A DNA stretch of 24,909 nt from an uncultured bacterium. GTDB taxonomy: Bacteria; Bacteroidota; Ignavibacteria; Kapaibacteriales; UBA4661. Made by a program: the position numbers and the translations under genes. Under the pieces are notes generated by a model that had not been told where the DNA came from, searched no databases, and was given only the letters and a program-made list of their open reading frames with translations. Below, one piece after another: positions 1 through 7,075 of this stretch (positions within the stretch are counted from its first letter, which is position 1; the number at the start of each line of letters is the position of its first letter). The stretch is taken from contig CALCNX010000022.1 of assembly GCA_937899715.1 (NCBI GenBank), forward strand, positions 1 through 24,909, given 5' to 3'.

Positions 1-16
1 TGTGCTCTTCCGATCT
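1..16. other. Residual Illumina adapter at contig end
   Basis: The first 16 bases, TGTGCTCTTCCGATCT, are identical to the 3' end of the Illumina TruSeq read-2 adapter. They are followed directly by plausible coding sequence. They should be treated as untrimmed library sequence, not genome. A GTG at position 2 inside the adapter gives the first gene a spurious start codon. Confidence 0.93.
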
Positions 17-817
17 CCGAAACCGGGTTCACAAGCAATCCCGCCGGGAGGAATTGTGAATCTGGCACTCCGATTTACCCCCCGTGAGCGCGGTCGGACA
101 TCCGGCAAACTCTTGCTCGGCTATAACGGCTACGGTTCTCCGCTAGAAGTGCGTGTTTTCGGAACGGGCATCGTCCACAAACTTGCTTTGAAGGGACGCA
201 TTATTGATAGTGCAACAAAAGAACCGCTGCAAGCTATTGTCCATTGGGAGGATGGCGAAACAGGGGAAGCACTTGGCGAAAGCATTACCGATACCGAGGG
301 CAGATATAGCATTGATTTGCCAGGGGTACAACGCCGCTACATCTGCCGCTACGAAAAGCGTGGATATTATCCGGCTATGCGAAAGCGCTTAGTGGAAATT
401 TTGGAACGTGATACGGTCATCACGGAATCAGACGTTGCACTTGAAAAGACATCGTTGGAAGAAGTTATTCGGCGCAATCCATTGTCTATTTTGCCGGACA
501 TCTCGTTTGGTTTTAACGAGACCGCATTAAAAGCTGGCATCTACGGCGACTTAAACAACGTAGCGTCAGTGCTGAGACAATTCCCCGAAATGCGCGTACT
601 GATAACCGGATTCACCGATGCAGTGGGCAGCGATGACGCTAATCAGAAGCTATCGGAAGGACGTGCGAAATCGGTAGCAAATTACTTCATCCGTAATGGA
701 TGCGAACCACGAAGTTTTACCACAAAAGGAATGGGCGCACAAATGCCAGTGGCAGAGAACAGCACCGAAGCGGGTCGCTCTGCGAATCGCCGTGTGGAAG
801 TGCGTTGTGTCAGATAG
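17..817 (+). CDS. OmpA-family outer-membrane/peptidoglycan-binding protein, 5'-truncated
   Basis: The gene is cut by the contig edge, and the frame stays open into the adapter bases. Reading in order, it has an end-of-domain strand pattern typical of ASH/choice-of-anchor modules (FTPRERGRTSGKLLL ... RVFGTGI). Next comes a carboxypeptidase-regulatory-like fold (LKGRIIDSATKEPLQAIV ... DTEGRYSIDLPG). The last ~110 residues are an OmpA C-like domain, starting near ISFGFNETALK. It carries the family's peptidoglycan-binding pattern: GFTDAVGSDDANQKLSEGRAK supplies the conserved Asp and Arg, and GRSANRRVEV the closing motif. Known members anchor the outer membrane or a secretion apparatus to peptidoglycan. 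The missing N-terminus probably held a signal peptide and further repeats. The C-terminus (RRVEVRCVR, then TAG) looks native. The domain calls are secure; the specific role is unknown. Confidence 0.85.
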   Translation, partial: PKPGSQAIPPGGIVNLALRFTPRERGRTSGKLLLGYNGYGSPLEVRVFGTGIVHKLALKGRIIDSATKEPLQAIVHWEDGETGEALGESITDTEGRYSIDLPGVQRRYICRYEKRGYYPAMRKRLVEILERDTVITESDVALEKTSLEEVIRRNPLSILPDISFGFNETALKAGIYGDLNNVASVLRQFPEMRVLITGFTDAVGSDDANQKLSEGRAKSVANYFIRNGCEPRSFTTKGMGAQMPVAENSTEAGRSANRRVEVRCVR

Positions 818-907
818 CGCAAACCAATGAAAGAAAGTGTGCAGGTTCCTCCAAGCACGGCAACGTAGTGGTAAAACTTAGCGCAGCAACATTGACGACT
901 TTTTCTG

Positions 908-915
908 TATATTTG
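908..915 (+). promoter_or_regulatory. Possible Bacteroidota-type -7 element (TATATTTG)
   Basis: TATATTTG fits the Bacteroidota -7 consensus TAnnTTTG and lies about 70 bp upstream of parA. No convincing -33 TTTG was found at the usual spacing. The expected start site would fall at the base of the hairpin at 921-964, so this is a tentative promoter for parA. Confidence 0.28.
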
Positions 916-920
916 CAGCA

Positions 921-964
921 CCGATACGTCTCGAAATATTCGGACGAATATCGGTGTTTTTTTT
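921..964 (+). terminator. Rho-independent terminator after the OmpA gene (or 5'-leader hairpin of parA)
   Basis: CCGATA and CGTC (921-930) pair with GACG and TATCGG (943-954), with a two-base bulge and a 12-base loop. A run of eight T follows at 957-964. This is a standard intrinsic terminator shape about 105 bp after the OmpA stop codon. If the TATATTTG at 908-915 is a promoter, the same hairpin would sit in the parA leader and could act as an attenuator. Confidence 0.65.
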
Positions 965-982
965 CATCAATGTTTCTTTTTT

Positions 983-1801
983 ATGGTCATTGCCATTATC
1001 AACTACAAGGGCGGAGTCGGGAAAACGACCTCTGCCGTCAATATCGGTGCGGGTCTTCGGAAATCGGGAGCATCAGTGCTGCTTATTGACACCGACCCGC
1101 AGGCAAATCTCACTACCAGTGTCGGACTCACCACGCACGAACGTATCACGCTATACAATGTTCTTAAAGAAGAACTTCCAATAGAAAACGCCATTGTCAA
1201 GGGCGAGCGTGTTAGTTCTGGTGTTCACATCATACCGGCTTCGGAAAAACTATCGCGTCTTCACACAGAACTTGCTGAAGAATTGAATAAAGAAAGTTTA
1301 CTTCGTATTCATCTCGAACCGCTTCGCACACAGTACAATTTCATCCTCATAGACTGTTCGCCCACGCGAAATCTTCTCAACGATAACGCCCTCGTAGCAG
1401 CTGACGAAGCATATATTCCCGTCCAAACTCAACATCTTGCAGCACAAGGCTTGGGACTCATGCAAAAGCGCGTGGAAGAAATTCAACGTCGCCGCTTGAA
1501 CGAGCACTTGCGTATATCGGGCATCATCGCCACAATGCACATCAAACAATCCAGCGCATCGCAAGGCGTAGAGGAAGGCTTACGCGAAGTCTGGAACAAC
1601 ACGGTCTTCCGCACTGTTATCCGGCAAAACGTCGCTCTGCACGAAGCGCCCGCACTGGGACAAGACATATTCACTTACGCTCCCAAAAGCAATGGCGCGA
1701 AAGATTACGAAGCACTCTGCGAGGAAATTTTGGAACGAGCTGGCTTTGATAAAAAGCCGAAAGGGCGCAAAAAAGAAACGTCAAAAAACACTCCCGCGTA
1801 A
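983..1801 (+). CDS. parA: ParA/Soj-family partition ATPase
   Basis: The 272-residue protein belongs to the MinD/ParA ATPases, which move DNA cargo by ATP-dependent nucleoid binding. It has the deviant Walker A box KGGVGKTT (residues ~9-16) with the signature Lys, then LLIDTDPQANLT (Walker A', ~36-47) and LIDCSP (Walker B, ~125). There is no N-terminal HTH, so it resembles the short chromosomal/type Ib ParA group and not the long plasmid type Ia. The ATG at 983 begins immediately before the first beta strand (MVIAIINYKGG), so the start is well supported although no Shine-Dalgarno is visible. parB follows 103 bp downstream. The Lys-rich C-terminus (KPKGRKKETSKN) is typical of a nucleoid-contact tail. 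Confidence 0.93.
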   Translation: MVIAIINYKGGVGKTTSAVNIGAGLRKSGASVLLIDTDPQANLTTSVGLTTHERITLYNVLKEELPIENAIVKGERVSSGVHIIPASEKLSRLHTELAEELNKESLLRIHLEPLRTQYNFILIDCSPTRNLLNDNALVAADEAYIPVQTQHLAAQGLGLMQKRVEEIQRRRLNEHLRISGIIATMHIKQSSASQGVEEGLREVWNNTVFRTVIRQNVALHEAPALGQDIFTYAPKSNGAKDYEALCEEILERAGFDKKPKGRKKETSKNTPA

Positions 1802-1817
1802 GTTTTTATGCTCTCTA

Positions 1818-1850
1818 GCGAGCAAAACGAACAGTGTTCGTTTTGCTCGC
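1818..1850. promoter_or_regulatory. Candidate parS centromere 1: perfect 16-bp inverted repeat between parA and parB
   Basis: The left arm GCGAGCAAAACGAACA (1818-1833) and the right arm TGTTCGTTTTGCTCGC (1835-1850) are exact reverse complements with a single-base spacer. No T-run follows, so it is a poor terminator. A 30-base segment of it recurs inside parB at 2391-2420 (25 of 30 identical). The position in the parAB intergenic space and the second copy both suggest a ParB binding site, perhaps also an operator. It is not the widespread TGTTTCACGTGAAACA parS. Confidence 0.6.
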
Positions 1851-1904
1851 ATGACTCAGTACTATCAGTATTATTCATTCCCAAAACATTGAACACTGCG
1901 ATTT

Positions 1905-2729
1905 ATGTCAAAAAAACTTGAACAAGCCCGTGCTGCAACTAGAACAGTTGCCGGAGAACAATCTTCTCGACTACTTCTTTCCGAGATTGAATACCTGCAC
2001 CCCTCAGAATTACGCGCCAACAAGCACAATGCGGTACTTTTTGGCATTGAGGACGACAACCGCACAGAAAAACTCAGTGCAGACATTGCCGCACGCGGCA
2101 TTCTCGTGCCGCTCATTGCCAAACGCGATGGAACACTCATGGCAGGGCACAGACGTTTTGCCATTGCCGAAGAACTTGGACTGCGTGAAATTCCCGTGCA
2201 ATGGGTACTATCCACTCTTACGGAAGAAGAAGAAGTCCGCTTTCTCATCAAAGACAATGCCTATCGCCGTCAATTATCGGCAGAAGAATGGATTCAACTC
2301 TACCAGCGAATGTATCCAGACGATTTCGAGTCAATGATGCAGAGTGAACGACGTGGCGGAACACGCAAGCAAGAGGAATCAATACAGGAAGGCAAAACGA
2401 GCGGTGTTCGTTTTGCTCAAAAAGCCCATAAAGACTCGAATTCTTCTTCCTTACATCTCACACCAAAAGTGATTGCCGAAGCGACAGGGCAGCACGTGCG
2501 CGTTGTGCAAAAGCAATTAAAACAATACAAAGAAAAGCATAGAAACGCCGAGGTAAGTACAAAAAAATCCATGAAGCCGCAATCGTTACGAGCAGAAAAA
2601 GTAGATGTGGAAATGCTTACCAATCTTCGTACAAATATTAAAGAAGTGCTACGCTCAAATGAAACGACACGAAAGAAAGCAATAGATGTCTTGAAAGCAT
2701 CGTTAAAATCTCTTGAGTCTTCACTGTAA
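1905..2729 (+). CDS. parB: ParB/KorB-family partition protein
   Basis: This 274-residue protein has the ParB N-terminal CTPase/nuclease-like fold (IEYLHPSELRANKHN ... LSADIAARGILVPLIAKRDG). It carries AGHRRFAIAEELGL at the place of the usual GERR/GxRR CTP-binding motif, about residues 79-92. A central KorB-type HTH follows (LTPKVIAEATGQHVRVVQKQLK, ~185-206). The C-terminus is a Lys-rich helical tail suited to dimerisation. The ATG at 1905 is in a context without a clear Shine-Dalgarno. The role is to load on parS and spread, with ParA positioning the complex. A parS-like palindrome lies just upstream of the gene and another inside it. GHRR instead of GERR is a mild variation, so CTP binding is likely but not certain. 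Confidence 0.9.
   Translation: MSKKLEQARAATRTVAGEQSSRLLLSEIEYLHPSELRANKHNAVLFGIEDDNRTEKLSADIAARGILVPLIAKRDGTLMAGHRRFAIAEELGLREIPVQWVLSTLTEEEEVRFLIKDNAYRRQLSAEEWIQLYQRMYPDDFESMMQSERRGGTRKQEESIQEGKTSGVRFAQKAHKDSNSSSLHLTPKVIAEATGQHVRVVQKQLKQYKEKHRNAEVSTKKSMKPQSLRAEKVDVEMLTNLRTNIKEVLRSNETTRKKAIDVLKASLKSLESSL
2391..2420. promoter_or_regulatory. Candidate parS centromere 2, inside parB
   Basis: GCAAAACGA (2392-2400) and TCGTTTTGC (2408-2416) are exact reverse complements around a 7-base centre. This is the same geometry as the core of the 1818-1850 palindrome. Aligning the two 30-base segments without gaps gives 25 identities, including the shared run GTGTTCGTTTTGCTC. Retention of the site within a coding sequence argues for a function such as ParB loading. 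Confidence 0.5.
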
Positions 2730-2810
2730 AGGCATCAACTTCAGTAACCCGCCCGAAGAGCATCCAGCCATGAAACTTCGTTGCCCGGCGACCCTTGTGC
2801 TTCATCCATA

Positions 2811-2834
2811 ATACATACATCCATCCATCCATCC
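2811..2834. repeat. Tetranucleotide microsatellite (ATAC/ATCC)n
   Basis: Two copies of ATAC lead into four copies of ATCC (2819-2834). Read on the minus strand it lies in frame inside the 2741-2992 ORF. Tetranucleotide runs can slip and shift frame. Confidence 0.8.
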
Positions 2835-2930
2835 GGGTTTTGCTCGATAAAGTGACGAGTATCATTTTCGGCAAATTCACGCTCGTCGGGGGCTTCGAGA
2901 TACACGGAGGGAAGCCGAGAGTACGGAAAT

Positions 2931-2967
2931 CTGTCCAAATTCGCAATCTGATTGCGAATTTGGACAG
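2931..2967. repeat. Perfect 17-bp palindrome with 3-base loop
   Basis: CTGTCCAAATTCGCAAT (2931-2947) is exactly reverse complementary to 2951-2967, with CTG between. No T-run follows on either strand. It sits 15 bp from the terminator of the regulator gene. It could be a protein binding site, the end of a small mobile element, or a secondary transcription block. Confidence 0.75.
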
Positions 2968-2968
2968 A

Positions 2969-3010
2969 AAATCTAGAAAATACGATAACCACGTTAGTTC
3001 GTGGTCATCG
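2969..3010 (-). terminator. Intrinsic terminator of the NtrC-type regulator gene
   Basis: On the minus strand CGATGACCACG (3010-3000) pairs with CGTGGTTATCG (2993-2983) through 11 pairs, one of them G-U, around the loop AACTAA. A T-rich tract (TATTTTCTAGATTTT) follows. On the plus strand the G-U becomes an A-C mismatch, so the structure favours minus-strand transcripts. It starts 5 bp after the regulator stop codon. Confidence 0.75.
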
Positions 3011-3014
3011 TTAT

Positions 3015-4502
3015 TTATCGTCCTTGACGAAAGTGCTGATACTTAATTTCATATTGTCCTATCCATGCGTGGAGACACTGCCTTGAAACACCGAGTTCCG
3101 AAGCCGAACGACTGACATTGCCTTTTGTGCGTGCGAGTGAACTGATGATAGTCTCTTTTCGCCATGCCGCTGCTGCATCTCGTATCGTAGCCGTGTCCAT
3201 TTGTGCTAATGAATCTGAATCATTTTTTTGCGATGCTTCCTCTGAAGTATTTTTTGAAATCACGCCTACGGTTGATGTTGAATTTTGTTCGGCAGAATAC
3301 TGAACTGCAAATACATTACCAAATGATTGGTGGAGCAAAGAAGGATCGCTATCAAGTATTTCGTCAATACCTAGCGTATCTTGCCGGGATGTCTGCAAAG
3401 CACACTTTAGAACGCTTGTAAGTTGGCGAATATTACCTTCCCATTTCAATTCTTGCAGGTATTCTACTGCTGTTGTGCTGATAATTTTTTGTTCACTCAT
3501 TTGTGCATTGTGGCGCTGCACATAATACTCAGCGATGAGTGGGATGTCTTCGCGGCGTTCACGCAGAGGGGGAAGTGCAATTTCACATTCGCGCAAGCGG
3601 TGATAGAGCTGATGTCGGAACGTATTTTTTGCTAAGGCTTCCGGCAAATTGCGGTCGGTCGCCGCTATAATTCGTACATTCGCATCCTCTTCGCCCGATG
3701 AACCAAGCCGGCGAACTTTTTTGTCTTCAATCGGCAGCAAAAGACTGGGCTGTAACTCAAAGGGCAAATCGCCAATTTCGTCCAGAAAAAGTGTTCCTTT
3801 ATGTGCTTGCTGAAATAAACCAATTTTGTCTGTCGTAGCACCAGAAAATGAACCTTTGGTATGTCCAAAAAGCTCACTTTGGAAGAGCGATTGCGGGATG
3901 TTCGGTATATCTACGGTTACAAAGTTCGACGTGGTGCGTTTGCTTGCTGCGTGAAGTGCTTGCGCGACTATTTTTTTGCCAGTTCCGGTTTCGCCCGTTA
4001 CCAGAACCGAAAGTTCAGTTTTGCCATATTTCAGAATTTGTTCTGCTACCTTCATCATCGCTTTACTTTGTCCAACCAACCCCTGCCTTTGCATAAAGGC
4101 GAGCAGCTCCGCATCGGAGGTTTTCCTATTGAGTTTGTCCATCTCTGTATAGAGTACCTCTCGCACTTTCTCACGACTCACATCAGATTTGGGAATAAAA
4201 TTCACCGCCCCTAAGCGAGTTGCTTTCACCACATCTTGGTATGTACTTTCTCCTGAAATCATAACCACCGGAAGCCGAGGATAAAACCGCCGTGACTGTT
4301 CCAACACGTGTAATCCAGAAAGTGTCGGATGTCGAAACTCTACATCCAACAGCATGACTGACACCTCCGCATGATGTTCCCGCAGGTAATTGAGTGTCTC
4401 GGTTGGTGCGTGTGTAGCATACCAATTCCAGCCTTGTTCAGTAATGATGCTTCCTAATGTGGTACAAAACTCGGCATTGTCGTCGGCAATGAGGATAGTC
4501 AT
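3015..4502 (-). CDS. NtrC-type (sigma54-activator) response regulator
   Basis: Starting at the internal ATG at 4502 gives 495 residues that begin right at the receiver domain (MTILIADDNAEF). The frame stays open further upstream, but that part is Ser/Cys-rich and not domain-like. The receiver has the acidic pair D7/D8, phosphoacceptor D53 (VMLLDVEF) and K105 (FIPKSD). The AAA+ domain (~130-375) has Walker A GETGTGKK, Walker B TLFLDEIGDLP and sensor II-like WEGNIRQL. A Fis-type HTH ends the protein (TKGNVSRSASELGVSRQCLHAWIG). The sigma54-contact loop reads GSFSGA, not the canonical GAFTGA. No kinase gene is adjacent. It would activate sigma54 promoters after phosphorylation, if the altered loop still works. 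Confidence 0.9.
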   Translation of the reverse strand: MTILIADDNAEFCTTLGSIITEQGWNWYATHAPTETLNYLREHHAEVSVMLLDVEFRHPTLSGLHVLEQSRRFYPRLPVVMISGESTYQDVVKATRLGAVNFIPKSDVSREKVREVLYTEMDKLNRKTSDAELLAFMQRQGLVGQSKAMMKVAEQILKYGKTELSVLVTGETGTGKKIVAQALHAASKRTTSNFVTVDIPNIPQSLFQSELFGHTKGSFSGATTDKIGLFQQAHKGTLFLDEIGDLPFELQPSLLLPIEDKKVRRLGSSGEEDANVRIIAATDRNLPEALAKNTFRHQLYHRLRECEIALPPLRERREDIPLIAEYYVQRHNAQMSEQKIISTTAVEYLQELKWEGNIRQLTSVLKCALQTSRQDTLGIDEILDSDPSLLHQSFGNVFAVQYSAEQNSTSTVGVISKNTSEEASQKNDSDSLAQMDTATIRDAAAAWRKETIISSLARTKGNVSRSASELGVSRQCLHAWIGQYEIKYQHFRQGR

Positions 4503-5449
4503 GGTTTGCAGGAAAGAAGTGGGACAAAAAGAGTGGTAAGACGAACTATCTGAACAGCAAAAACCCCTGTGGCTTGGAGAGAGACAAGCTACTTGGAACA
4601 AAGAGAATATAAATGGGCATCTACGAACAACGAGAGAGGCAACAACGTGCAGAAACTACAACCATATAACCAGACAGGGCGAACAGAAGAATAGCAAAAG
4701 CTATACAAACAGACTAGACACAAAGAGTGGACATACTTGAATGATACAAGCGTATTACAAAATGTACGCCAAAGAAAGAAATTTTTCAAACTTTCATATA
4801 AACTCTTGCCCTTTATTGCTTTGCAGAGACCTTGTTTGGCTCTAGGATGGTAAAAAAAAACTTACACATTACAAGACACCGCTATGTGCTAAAAAAATAA
4901 TGCCTAAAAAGCGCACAGTGTCAGAAATATACCACACTGTGAGTCCATAGAACACACTGTCTCTGGCGCTTTACACTGTCGCATTACACTGTCAGCACTA
5001 TGCGACATAAAAACTACTCTATATCTTTTCAGACCAAAGAAAAAAGCTGCTAGAGCGCGTCAAATCTCGCTCGCCGTTTATCAAAATTCTTGGCATAGAT
5101 TTTTAACAAAGCGATTTTACTCACACGTTGTTCAAGCAAAAAAATGGACGGACTCATAGAATTACTCTTGATACATAAATCACTGACAATGTGTTATTTA
5201 GCAACAGTTTGACGATTCTGAACGATTGAAATTTGGTCGGAAATTTTCAAAAAACATCCTTACACAGGAAAATTTCAGAACCTATTTTCTGACAATATGT
5301 TAAGCAACAATTCTGCTCAACGGTACACTTGCAATGTACCAGATGGCACATTGTATCATCACCATCAAAAAACTATATTGGTTATGTATCGCAAACTAAA
5401 GTCATCTCTCAAGAGACATTCTCAGTCCTCATCAAAAAAAACACCTGAT
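4503..5449. other. Long intergenic region between divergent regulator genes
   Basis: About 0.95 kb without a credible gene. The short open frames here have no domain-like composition. The only clear structure is the ACACTGT array at 4915-4992, plus a weak palindrome (GGTACA-7-TGTACC) at 5322-5340. The stretch is AT-rich. Both flanking genes are transcribed away from it, so it must hold both their promoters. No convincing -24/-12 sigma54 site was found. Confidence 0.7.
4915..4992. promoter_or_regulatory. Phased ACACTGT operator-like array
   Basis: ACACTGT occurs at 4934-4940, 4954-4960, 4973-4979 and 4986-4992. Its reverse complement ACAGTGT occurs at 4915-4921. The start-to-start steps are 19, 20, 19 and 13 bp, close to two helical turns for the first four sites. 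This fits a multi-site binding region for a regulator, plausibly one of the two flanking ones. No known regulon motif is recognised. Confidence 0.45.
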
Positions 5450-6091
5450 ATGTCCCATGTTGTCTCAGTTTCGATTATTGGACGTAATGACCGTCTAAAC
5501 ACAAGTATTATCGGGCTTTTGAAACGTACAAAATCCTTCAAGCATTTGGCATCCTACAGCTCTTTCGAGAGCGCACTAACTGATTTTACTCACCGTCTGC
5601 CGGATATTGCACTTATCAACAGCAATTCAACGGATATGCCAAGCACTCATCAAATACATTCTCTTCGTCAAAAATTTCCTTCTGTACAAATACTGCTAAC
5701 AACGACGAATAGCGATGAGTCGAGTATTATAGCGCTGTTTGAAGCGGGAGTGAGCGGGTATATTCTCCGCCCTCTACCTACGGCGAGCATTGTGGCTGCT
5801 ATCAAAGAACTCGCAATCGGTGATATTCCTATGTCGCCACAGGTTGCGCGTACAGTGGTGCAATCATTATGGCATTTAGAAGCACCACCAACAGCAAAAA
5901 AACACCTAGAAAATCTCAGCAAACGCGAAAAAGAAGTGTTAGAACTTCTATCCAAAGGCTTCGGGTATAGCGAAATCGCCCAACAACTTGGCATACAGCG
6001 AGGCACTGTCCAACGACATCTCCACAGCATCTATGCAAAAATGAACGTGCGCACCCGTGCAGAGGCAACGCATCTCTACTTGAGCAGGTAA
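5450..6091 (+). CDS. LuxR/NarL-type regulator with degenerate (pseudo-)receiver domain
   Basis: The 213 residues from the ATG at 5450 start three residues before the receiver-like fold. ATGs at 5384 and 5297 would add a Ser/Lys/His-rich extension that looks non-native. The N-terminal domain keeps the receiver layout (VVSVSIIGRND ... PDIALINSNS ... ILLTTTNSDES ... GVSGYILRPL). The acidic pocket is lost, Asn57 replaces the phosphoacceptor Asp, and Arg replaces the conserved Lys. The C-terminal domain is a normal LuxR HTH (LSKREKEVLELLSKGFGYSEI ... RGTVQRHLHSIYAKMNVRTRAEA). Phosphorylation control is therefore unlikely; ligand, partner or autoregulatory control is more plausible. It is divergent from the NtrC-type gene across a region with an operator-like array. 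Confidence 0.85.
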   Translation: MSHVVSVSIIGRNDRLNTSIIGLLKRTKSFKHLASYSSFESALTDFTHRLPDIALINSNSTDMPSTHQIHSLRQKFPSVQILLTTTNSDESSIIALFEAGVSGYILRPLPTASIVAAIKELAIGDIPMSPQVARTVVQSLWHLEAPPTAKKHLENLSKREKEVLELLSKGFGYSEIAQQLGIQRGTVQRHLHSIYAKMNVRTRAEATHLYLSR

Positions 6092-6206
6092 GCACCCTCA
6101 TTACCGTTTTGCAAGAATACAATTCAAACCATACTCCGCTTATTGCGCACACGTGCAATAGGACGGATGGCTTTTACTTTTTTTTTCAATCTCACGGAGT
6201 TTTTAT

Positions 6207-6938
6207 ATGAAACGATTTTTGGGCAATCCCCGCGCAACTCATAACCATGTAGCGTACCGCATAGCGTTTATCGTCGTTGCAATGACGTTCATGCTCGTTC
6301 AAGCACACGCACAAACGACGAAAGTGAAAAAGCCAGAACCACTTGGTTACGGATGGGCAGATAAGTTTTTGAATGAGGTGTATTTACTTGACGTAGATGT
6401 AGAAAGTAGCACCAAACAGATTGATGATTCTCGACATTATCTTGTTGAAATGGCAGAAGACCCAGTAGTGTTTCTGAAAAATATGGGTACCAGCGATTTT
6501 AATGCGGTAGTAGCACTTTCTCGCCAGAAATTTGAGCAGGGCAAGGCAGCAAAGAAGACTATTGATGAAATTTTTGCCGATGCAGACTTTGATACCAAAA
6601 TCAAAAAACTGGGCGAGCAACTAAACACACTAGGCGACCAAAAGGCTCTCTCTAGCATTGGTAAAAATATTCAGGCAGGTATCAAAAATCTTGAAACAAT
6701 GCCTAAAACCATTGACAAACTCACGACCCGAACAAAATCCATTATTGCACAAGGCGACGGCGTTCTCAAACAAGCCGACCAATTGGATATGTTCAAAAAA
6801 GCCCCCGTTGTTTCTACTCTTTCTTCCAGTCTTGGCTCACTCAAGGGGACAGCTGAAAAAATGCCTGCTCTAGGTGATGTCTCCGTGAAAACACTAGGAC
6901 TCTATAAACAAGTAATGAGCAATATAAAAATCAAATAA
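6207..6938 (+). CDS. Exported, mostly helical protein of unknown function
   Basis: The 243-residue protein has a long signal peptide (hydrophobic stretch AYRIAFIVVAMTFMLVQ, likely cleaved after AHA before QTTK). The mature part is charged and helical, with repeated KxLE/KTIDK-like heptads near residues 125-200 that suggest a coiled-coil bundle. No enzyme motif or lipobox is visible. A weak GGAG lies 7 bases before the ATG. It is the first of five consecutive exported-protein genes on this strand. The operon may be split by the hairpin at 6956-7003. No family is recognised. Confidence 0.75.
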   Translation: MKRFLGNPRATHNHVAYRIAFIVVAMTFMLVQAHAQTTKVKKPEPLGYGWADKFLNEVYLLDVDVESSTKQIDDSRHYLVEMAEDPVVFLKNMGTSDFNAVVALSRQKFEQGKAAKKTIDEIFADADFDTKIKKLGEQLNTLGDQKALSSIGKNIQAGIKNLETMPKTIDKLTTRTKSIIAQGDGVLKQADQLDMFKKAPVVSTLSSSLGSLKGTAEKMPALGDVSVKTLGLYKQVMSNIKIK

Positions 6939-6955
6939 AATCCATACTCTGCTAT

Positions 6956-7003
6956 GCCTGACAGGTTATGACAACAGATTTGTTTTCCCATAATCTGTCA
7001 GGC
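6956..7003 (+). other. Strong hairpin in the leader of the next exported gene
   Basis: GCCTGACAGGTTATG (6956-6970) pairs with CATAATCTGTCAGGC (6989-7003) through 15 pairs, one of them G-U on the plus-strand RNA. The 18-base loop can itself pair ACAA with TTGT. No T-run follows. It lies 17 bp after the stop codon of the preceding gene and 72 bp before the ATG at 7076. It may be a transcript-stabilising or regulatory stem. Confidence 0.55.
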
Positions 7004-7075
7004 TCATGCGAGAAACAAATCGTAGAGAGAAACTGCCAATTCATAAATTTTCTCCAAAACTCACTTTTTGACATT

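Larger units (their letters stand above)
2741..2992 (-). pseudogene. Short ORF that looks like the C-terminal remnant of a lost gene
   Basis: The 83-codon frame has a plausible protein-like stretch (residues ~20-83, including YLEAPDEREFAEND, HFIEQNPDGWMDV and WLDALRAGY). No family is recognised. Its first ~20 codons run through the 17-bp palindrome and into the terminator of the upstream regulator gene, so they are unlikely to be native. A GGAT tetranucleotide tract lies in the reading frame. It is best read as the 3' end of a gene that lost its beginning. It could still be a small expressed protein. Confidence 0.3.

Noticed and set aside
5322..5340. GGTACA-7-TGTACC palindrome as an operator
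   Set aside because: Only six-base arms, single copy, in an AT-rich region; could be chance and depends on the uncertain start of the LuxR-type gene.
5340..5360. Sigma54 -24/-12 promoter (TGGCAC...)
   Set aside because: TGGCAC is present but no TTGC lies at the required spacing.
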